Source of the DNA: JAZDFC01 sp043808235
GTDB taxonomy: Bacteria; Bacteroidota; Ignavibacteria; Ignavibacteriales; Melioribacteraceae
DNA: 9,430 bases
Direction of reading: 5' to 3'
NCBI GenBank assembly: GCA_043808235.1
Contig: JAZDFC010000034.1
Span: forward strand, 1-9,430
Shown: piece after piece, positions 5,303-9,430 of the stretch
How the letters are laid out: each line of letters opens with the position of its first letter
Position numbering within the stretch: position 1 is the first letter of the stretch
Position numbers and translations under genes: made by a program
Notes under the pieces: generated by a model
What the model saw: the letters and a program-made list of their open reading frames with translations, nothing else
What the model was told of the DNA's origin: nothing
The model's database searches: none

Positions 5303-6474
5303 CTAATGAAGATTAGTTTCCAGTTCAACTCTAATATCCTCATACTCTATTAATCCATTATTTGAGATTATTAATTTATAATCAGGATATTGGCTTAAAA
5401 TTTTCTCAATAGACTCAGAAAAATCCTTAATGATTAATTTTGGATTCACAACAAAAACAATTAAAACCGTATTCATATTTGACAGTTTTGAATTGATATC
5501 TTCAAGTTCACGTTTATGTTGGTCTCTTCTTGGGTTAAAATCACGAGAAGAATACTTGGAAGAAATCTCAATTTGCTTTTGTTTAGTCTCATTCTCTTGA
5601 ACAAGAGCAGCTAATAAATCAGTATATTTTTTATGATTTTGTTCTAATTCCTCTTTTTTCTTCTCTGTTCTGAATAATACAATATTTAAGTCATCTGAAT
5701 AGTTTGTTATATCTTCTTCGGTATCAACTTTCCCAACATACATATATAGTTGCTTTGTTGTATGCCCGAAACCTTTAAAATTTGTATCGTCTATTACATC
5801 TGATAGGAACCACTTATCATCTTTTTCAATAAAATCAGAAAGTTCTAACTTTCGTAAAATCGTTTTTTCTGTAACGCAGGAACTTTCGGTTTTTCTCTTT
5901 TCGGGTTCAGTTAATTGTATAGCATCTTTAATTGCTCTATCAAGTTCACCCCCAACGTTTTTAGAGTTATATTTTATTGTATCGTAGCTTTGAATGTTGA
6001 ATGCTAATTTCTGATTTTCCTTTTGAAGTGGAATAATATGTTTCCCTAATGATGTCATTAAACCATATTCATAATAAACATTTGGATTTGGAATATTAAT
6101 ATTGTCCTTTATAGTATCATCAAGTATAGTAACACAAAATTTAGATTCGATAATTTTTCCACATATTTTTGTGCAAAATATATCTTGACCGTATGCCCTT
6201 TCTTTTACAGCTATAATTGGCTCAATACCAACTTTTGTCAATTTCTCAGATAGTAATTCAAGTATTGTTTCGATATTATCATCGGTGGGGCAAGCAATAA
6301 AACAGGACTTTGATGCACCTAATAGTTTGCCACACTTATGGTTTTTTCTAATATAACAAAACTGATTGACCTTAATTGATTTATTTCTATCAATCTCAAT
6401 CGAAGAATCAAAAAGTGACCAATGATCATATTGTTCCCAACTCATTTTGTCTCCTACTTTATGAAAAACCTAAC
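5293..6474. repeat. 10-bp inverted repeats bracketing the TIR-like gene
   Basis: GTTAGGTTTT at 5293-5302 and its exact reverse complement AAAACCTAAC at 6465-6474 flank the gene. The first directly abuts the stop codon and the second is 19 bp before the ATG. On the minus strand this gives GTTAGGT at the start (a match to the integron core GTTRRRY) and ACCTAAC at the end (a match to RYYYAAC), which is where these boxes sit in an integron cassette. Confidence 0.6.
5303..6445 (-). CDS. TIR-like / nucleoside-deoxyribosyltransferase-like protein with coiled coil
   Basis: 380 residues. Residues about 46-178 follow the TIR/2-deoxyribosyltransferase-type Rossmann pattern: a first strand SCFIACPTDDN, a helix, strand IEPIIAV, YGQDIFCTKICGKIIES, strand FCVTILDD, then NPNVYYEYGLM (candidate catalytic Glu-126), LGKHIIPL and a late FNIQSYDTIKY. 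Relatives with NPNVYYE motifs occur in nucleotide-cleaving (often NADase) immune effectors, so a defence role is a reasonable inference; activity is unproven. Residues 1-45 hold extra cysteines (C30, C38, C48, C52). About 260-322 is Lys/Glu-rich coiled coil, and about 325-380 a further alpha/beta segment (VLIVFVV, YKLIISNNGLIEY). AGGAG lies 5 nt before the ATG. The gene looks more AT-rich than the flanking operons, in keeping with transfer. Confidence 0.75.
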   Translation of the reverse strand: MSWEQYDHWSLFDSSIEIDRNKSIKVNQFCYIRKNHKCGKLLGASKSCFIACPTDDNIETILELLSEKLTKVGIEPIIAVKERAYGQDIFCTKICGKIIESKFCVTILDDTIKDNINIPNPNVYYEYGLMTSLGKHIIPLQKENQKLAFNIQSYDTIKYNSKNVGGELDRAIKDAIQLTEPEKRKTESSCVTEKTILRKLELSDFIEKDDKWFLSDVIDDTNFKGFGHTTKQLYMYVGKVDTEEDITNYSDDLNIVLFRTEKKKEELEQNHKKYTDLLAALVQENETKQKQIEISSKYSSRDFNPRRDQHKRELEDINSKLSNMNTVLIVFVVNPKLIIKDFSESIEKILSQYPDYKLIISNNGLIEYEDIRVELETNLH

Positions 6475-6833
6475 TATTACTTATACTGAATTATATTGTT
6501 TATTAAAAGTTGATAGAACCGATTTTTATTCGTGTCTATCACCGTTGGTAATTCCTGATTTATTTCCACAACCTATTTTAATTTGATCCATTAAGGATAT
6601 TTCCTATCTATCATCGTTAGCAATATATTTGTATGGCGGTGGTACAAATTTCAATTGCAACTTACTCAGTTTTATAATTTTATTCAAGTTGTTGTAATAC
6701 TTAGTTTGCGGATGGCGCATTGCAGTAAGATATTTTTCAGAAAAGGCATGTCGATTCAAGCACGGAAGGATGCTGACGGCAAGCGAAATTATTATCCAGC
6801 AGTTCAATTATAAAAAGTGTAAAAAATCATCCC
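6446..6833. other. Gene-poor spacer between TIR-like gene and BlaI operon
   Basis: I see no convincing gene in these 388 bp. It contains an imperfect hairpin, TGATAGA (6511-6517) with TCTATCA (6535-6541) plus inner CGA/TCG pairs. It also has a 17-bp imperfect direct repeat, CTATCACCGTTGGTAAT (6536-6552) and CTATCATCGTTAGCAAT (6608-6624), matching at 14 of 17. A minus-strand open frame at 6604-6807 has no ribosome site and no recognisable motif; it may be a decayed fragment or chance. Confidence 0.5.
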
Positions 6834-6849
6834 TACGGCATATGTCGTA
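6834..6849. promoter_or_regulatory. BlaI-type operator, upstream copy
   Basis: TACGGCA-TA-TGTCGTA: two 7-base arms around a 2-base centre with one mismatch. It has the TAC...GTA palindrome layout of BlaI/MecI operators and the same half-site (TGTCGTA) as the second copy. Its centre lies 32 bp upstream of the second centre, about three helical turns, which suits cooperative dimer binding on one face of the DNA. Confidence 0.7.
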
Positions 6850-6858
6850 AGTTTTCTC

Positions 6859-6889
6859 TTGCATATACGACATGTGTCGTATATATTTA
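6859..6889 (+). promoter_or_regulatory. Promoter of the BlaI-M56 operon
   Basis: TTGCAT (6859-6864), a 17-bp spacer and TATATT (6882-6887) fit a sigma-70-type promoter. The same stretch also fits the Bacteroidota pattern of TTG (6859-6861), a 20-bp gap and TATATTTA (6882-6889, like TAnnTTTG). The main operator fills the spacer, so repressor binding would exclude polymerase. Transcription would start near 6895, leaving a leader of about 150 nt. Confidence 0.6.
6863..6884. promoter_or_regulatory. BlaI-type operator, main copy
   Basis: ATATACGACA-TG-TGTCGTATAT: perfect 10-base arms around a 2-base centre. It resembles the TACTACA/TGTAGTA-type sites bound by BlaI-family repressors. It lies inside the promoter and directly upstream of the repressor gene, so autoregulation is the natural reading. 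Confidence 0.8.
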
Positions 6890-6917
6890 CCACATGAGAA
6901 TGCATCTCTCTTTTTTT

Positions 6918-6996
6918 TGATTGAAACGGAGTCCGGATTCGTCTCAATCATGTGCAGTTAAATTTAATTATGTATGCGCTGGTAGTAAGTACCGGC
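6918..6996 (+). promoter_or_regulatory. Two hairpins in the blaI leader
   Basis: Hairpin 1: TGATTGA (6918-6924) pairs with TCAATCA (6944-6950) and continues, after one mismatch, as ACG/CGT and two more pairs, with loop GTCCGGA. Hairpin 2: GCTGGTA (6978-6984) pairs with TACCGGC (6990-6996), one G-U pair, loop GTAAG. Neither is followed by a T-run, so they are not terminators. They could stabilise the transcript or control it, but I recognise no known riboswitch class. Confidence 0.4.
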
Positions 6997-7042
6997 ACAT
7001 GCTGATTAAAGAAAATATTTTATTTCAATTGGAGAAGGAATA

Positions 7043-7429
7043 GTGGCAAAAGAAAAGCCGAAACCAAGTGAAGCCGAATTACAAATTCTTCAAATTCTAT
7101 GGCAGAAAGGCGCGTCGAGTGTGCGCGACGTTCATGAACTATTAAGCGTTCAAAAAGACGCCGGTTATACAACAACTCTAAAAACTATGCAGCGGATGCT
7201 GGAAAAGAAAATGCTGTTAAGGGAGGATACCGCGAAGGCTCACCTTTACAAGGCGGCATTAAAAGAGGAGGAGACTCAATCCGACCTGTTAGACAGGATA
7301 CTGAATACTGCATTCGGCGGTTCGGCATCTAAAATGGTTTTAAGAGCGCTCGGCAGTAATAAACCTTCCGCCGAAGAATTAAAAAGAATACGGGAATATA
7401 TTAACAAAATTGAAAAAGGGGATATTTGA
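7043..7429 (+). CDS. BlaI/MecI-family transcriptional repressor
   Basis: 128 residues, typical length. Residues about 8-70 form the winged helix: PSEAELQILQILWQKGASSVRDV, then GYTTTLKTMQRMLEKKML (recognition helix) and the wing ending in HLYKA. The C-terminal half (ETQSDLLDRILNTAFGGS through RIREYINKIEKGD) is the helical dimer region. It should bind the TACGACA/TGTCGTA sites upstream and repress itself and the downstream peptidase gene. In known systems the M56 partner triggers repressor cleavage; which bond would be cut here is unknown. The start is GTG, set by GGAG and AAGGA 4-8 nt upstream. It is the first gene of a two-gene operon, with its stop 2 nt before the next ATG. Confidence 0.92.
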   Translation: MAKEKPKPSEAELQILQILWQKGASSVRDVHELLSVQKDAGYTTTLKTMQRMLEKKMLLREDTAKAHLYKAALKEEETQSDLLDRILNTAFGGSASKMVLRALGSNKPSAEELKRIREYINKIEKGDI

Positions 7430-7431
7430 TT

Positions 7432-9174
7432 ATGACAACGGAAATCTTTACGGAAAAAATTGTCTTTTCCCTTGGATGGACATTTATCAATTCGTTGTGG
7501 CAGGGCGGTTTTATATGCATTATCAATTGGATTGTTCTGATGATGCTTTCGAAACAAAATGCCAGGCTTAGATATATCGTTTCATCGATATCGCTTTTTA
7601 CGATTTTGCTGTTCGCTGTGATTTCTTTTTTTATCCTCGGTAATTATTACGATTTATATTTATCCGATCCGGGTATTTCAATTCAAAATGGAGTGACAGA
7701 ATCGGTTCAAAACGGAATATATAGTTTATTCTTTCTTGAATTCATTCCGGTAAACTCGTCGGCTTACCTGGATTATTTCAACAGCAATCTGCCGTTAATT
7801 ATTTCAATTTGGTTCTGGAGTGTTTTGTTCCTTTCGTTGAAGCAGATGGGGGGATTTGCTTTAACACAAAGACTGGTACATTACAAAACCACTATTCCTT
7901 CGTCCGGTTGGCAGCAAAGAGTAAATCAACTTGCGCAATTTCTGGGTATCAAAAAAAGTGTGAGATTATTGGAATCGGCTATTGTGAAGATACCTACCGT
8001 TGTAGGTTATTTCAAACCGGTAATATTAATTCCACTCGGACTCTTACTGGCGATTCCCGAAAACCAGCTTGAAGCGATTATACTTCACGAATTAGCTCAC
8101 ATAAAAAGGAGAGATTTTTTAGTTAATATCCTTCAGAACATTCTTGAAGTAATTTTCTTTTTTAATCCTTTTGTGTGGCTGATTTCATCGAATATAAGAT
8201 CTGAGAGGGAACACTGCTGCGATGATATGGTTGTAAAATTCTCAGGTGACACAATCTCGTACATCAAGGCATTGGCCAATATAAGCGCTATTGATCCGGA
8301 TAAATCGGGATATGCAATGGCGCTGTCGTTAAATCAAAATCATCTATTCAAAAGAATTGACAGGATTATTAAAATGAAAAATTATAAAAGTAATTTTAAC
8401 CGTGTAATTATATCAGCGCTTGTACTTGCCATTGGAATAGCATTCCTGAGCATAAGCGCAGTTAACGGGTATGCGAGTCCTCAATCCGTAAATCAACAGG
8501 AAGAGAAGAAAACTCAAAGTTCTACCGTTAAACAAACCGGCAAAACGGTTGATAAAAACGAAATAATAAAAGAACTCGAAAAGAAATATAATGCGACCAA
8601 CAACCCGGAAGAGAAGAAGAAGATTGAACAGCTAATAACGGAAATCAAGTCCGATAAAATTGCGTTTGCACAGGTCCCGGATGAATTAAAGAAAAAGGAA
8701 CAGGAACAGATGATGCAGGAATTAAAGAAGAAATATAAAGAGGCTACCGATGAAGAAACCAAAAAGAAAATCGAAGCGAAGATGAAGGCGATTCAAAAGG
8801 GAAGTGCGGATGCCGGAACGGATAAAGATTCTGATTTGAAGAAGAAGCAGGCGATCTCGGAATTAAAGAAGAAACAGGAAGCAGCTACCGACGAAGAAAC
8901 CAAAAAGAAAATCGAGAAAAAGATTCAATCAATAAAAGAGGAAAACGGATTATCGGCAACTGATAAAGAATTAGCTGCAAAAGAAAAGGCTGACCTCGAA
9001 AAGAAAGAGCTGACTCTAAAAAAAGAGCAGCAAGCTGCCGGTAAGGATATTGAGCTTTCCAAAAAAGAAAAGGATAATATGTTGCAGGAATTGAAAAAGA
9101 AATATGAAGCGACAACCAATGAAGAAACAAAAACGGAATTATTGAAAAAAATAAAAGAGCTTGAAGAAAAATAG
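7432..9174 (+). CDS. M56 (BlaR1/MecR1-type) membrane zinc peptidase with C-terminal repeats
   Basis: 580 residues from the ATG at 7432. A TTG at 7426 overlapping the blaI stop is an alternative, but it sits too close to the GGGG-rich ribosome site. Helices lie at about 10-40, 49-70, 121-139 and 325-346. The cytosolic loop holds the zinc site HELAHIKRRD (H219, E220, H223) and NIRSEREHCCDD, with Glu-260 the likely third ligand, so it looks active. In BlaR1/MecR1 the region after the last helix is an external penicillin-binding sensor. Here it is about 230 residues of Lys/Glu-rich sequence with four 27-residue repeats and no penicillin-binding SxxK fold visible. It probably senses some envelope signal and relieves BlaI repression; the signal is unknown. 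Confidence 0.9.
   Translation: MTTEIFTEKIVFSLGWTFINSLWQGGFICIINWIVLMMLSKQNARLRYIVSSISLFTILLFAVISFFILGNYYDLYLSDPGISIQNGVTESVQNGIYSLFFLEFIPVNSSAYLDYFNSNLPLIISIWFWSVLFLSLKQMGGFALTQRLVHYKTTIPSSGWQQRVNQLAQFLGIKKSVRLLESAIVKIPTVVGYFKPVILIPLGLLLAIPENQLEAIILHELAHIKRRDFLVNILQNILEVIFFFNPFVWLISSNIRSEREHCCDDMVVKFSGDTISYIKALANISAIDPDKSGYAMALSLNQNHLFKRIDRIIKMKNYKSNFNRVIISALVLAIGIAFLSISAVNGYASPQSVNQQEEKKTQSSTVKQTGKTVDKNEIIKELEKKYNATNNPEEKKKIEQLITEIKSDKIAFAQVPDELKKKEQEQMMQELKKKYKEATDEETKKKIEAKMKAIQKGSADAGTDKDSDLKKKQAISELKKKQEAATDEETKKKIEKKIQSIKEENGLSATDKELAAKEKADLEKKELTLKKEQQAAGKDIELSKKEKDNMLQELKKKYEATTNEETKTELLKKIKELEEK
8569..9165 (+). repeat. Four 27-codon repeats in the M56 gene
   Basis: Units at 8569-8649, 8716-8796, 8857-8937 and 9085-9165 encode the pattern xELKKKYxATxEETKKKIE followed by xxIxxIK. 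Each is exactly 27 codons with linkers of 22, 20 and 49 codons. Units 2 and 3 are nearly identical at DNA level over about 45 bases, suggesting recent duplication; units 1 and 4 have diverged. Each unit is likely a helix-turn-helix or helical hairpin in a charged, extended array. Confidence 0.85.
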
Positions 9175-9201
9175 TTGCGTTTTTTTGTTTGGTGTAAAGA
9201 T

Positions 9202-9235
9202 AAAAGTCCCGTGAATTAAACGGGACTTTTTTTTT
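9202..9235 (+). terminator. Intrinsic terminator of the BlaI-M56 operon
   Basis: AAAAGTCCCGT (9202-9212) pairs exactly with ACGGGACTTTT (9220-9230) around a 7-nt loop, and is followed by an unbroken T-run to 9235. It lies 28 bp after the peptidase stop. Confidence 0.95.
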
Positions 9236-9315
9236 GCCGCGCTATTCGGATATTTTCTATTTCGAAATATTAATAATGATGGGAATAACAAGGGAGTGTA
9301 AATAATTTTGTGTAA

Positions 9316-9428
9316 ATGGTTAAAGTAGAAAGAGAGGCTAAGCGGAGTGGAGCGTAGCGAAACGGAGCTTAGCCTCTCGAAAATCGCGCTTGCATTAGGC
9401 GAAAATATTTAACAAATTCTTTAACCAT
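9316..9428. repeat. Nested palindromic element
   Basis: The outer arms ATGGTTAAAG (9316-9325) and CTTTAACCAT (9419-9428) are exact inverted copies. Inside, GAGAGGCTAAGC (9332-9343) pairs exactly with GCTTAGCCTCTC (9367-9378) around a 23-nt GGAGTGGAGCGTAGCG-type loop. It is non-coding. It may be a dispersed palindrome or MITE-like element, and it may extend past the window end. Confidence 0.6.
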
Positions 9429-9430
9429 TA

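Noticed and set aside
3560..6474. Insertion sequence or composite transposon
   Set aside because: No transposase or integrase gene or fragment could be recognised on either strand.
6604..6807. Minus-strand 67-codon open frame as a gene
   Set aside because: No ribosome site, no recognisable motif, and an irregular composition. It may be a decayed fragment, but the sequence gives no proof.
8482..9174. Penicillin-binding sensor domain of BlaR1
   Set aside because: The tail has no SxxK/SxN/KTG-type motifs in a folded-domain context; it is Lys/Glu-rich repeats. Beta-lactam sensing should not be assumed from the BlaI/BlaR names.

Overview
The window is AT-rich chromosomal DNA with the look of the Bacteroidota/Ignavibacteriota (FCB) group. 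The grounds are gene content (a BlaI plus M56-peptidase pair, crcB-DUF190, a secreted PHP-domain protein), purine-rich AGGAG-type ribosome sites in an AT-rich background, and GC-rich dispersed palindromic spacers between genes. The taxonomic call is inference; no rRNA or other marker gene is present.

Layout. 1-212: a palindromic element with 17-bp terminal inverted repeats. 219-1322 (-): an exported PHP-family metallophosphoesterase. 1484-2205 (+): crcB fluoride channel translationally coupled to a DUF190 (PII-like) protein. 2242-2718 (-): a four-helix membrane protein of unknown role. 2869-3057 (-): a 62-residue CxxC protein. 3156-3546 (+): the decayed tail of a HigB/Gp49-type toxin overlapping an intact HigA-like antitoxin gene.

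3560-6474 is the unusual part. All genes here are on the minus strand and are separated by related, hairpin-rich spacers: a ParE-like toxin with a Phd/YefM antitoxin, a two-helix membrane protein, and a TIR-like / nucleoside-deoxyribosyltransferase-like protein with a coiled coil, which is a probable defence effector. Each unit starts just downstream of a GTTA-type core (GTTAGGT, GTTACGT, GTTATAT), and another core (GTTAATT) closes the array. Three of the four cores lie 1-4 nt from a hairpin, and two ~180-bp spacers are direct repeats of each other. This resembles an integron-type cassette array without an integrase in view (a CALIN-like cluster). That is inference from layout and partial attC-like symmetry.

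6446-6833 holds no convincing gene. 6834-9235 is a self-contained signalling operon. Two BlaI-type operators 32 bp apart, one inside the promoter spacer, precede a structured leader, a BlaI repressor and an M56 (BlaR1/MecR1-type) membrane zinc peptidase. The peptidase carries four 27-residue Lys/Glu-rich repeats in place of the usual penicillin-binding sensor. A strong intrinsic terminator closes the operon. 9316-9428 is another nested palindromic element, so both window ends carry such elements.
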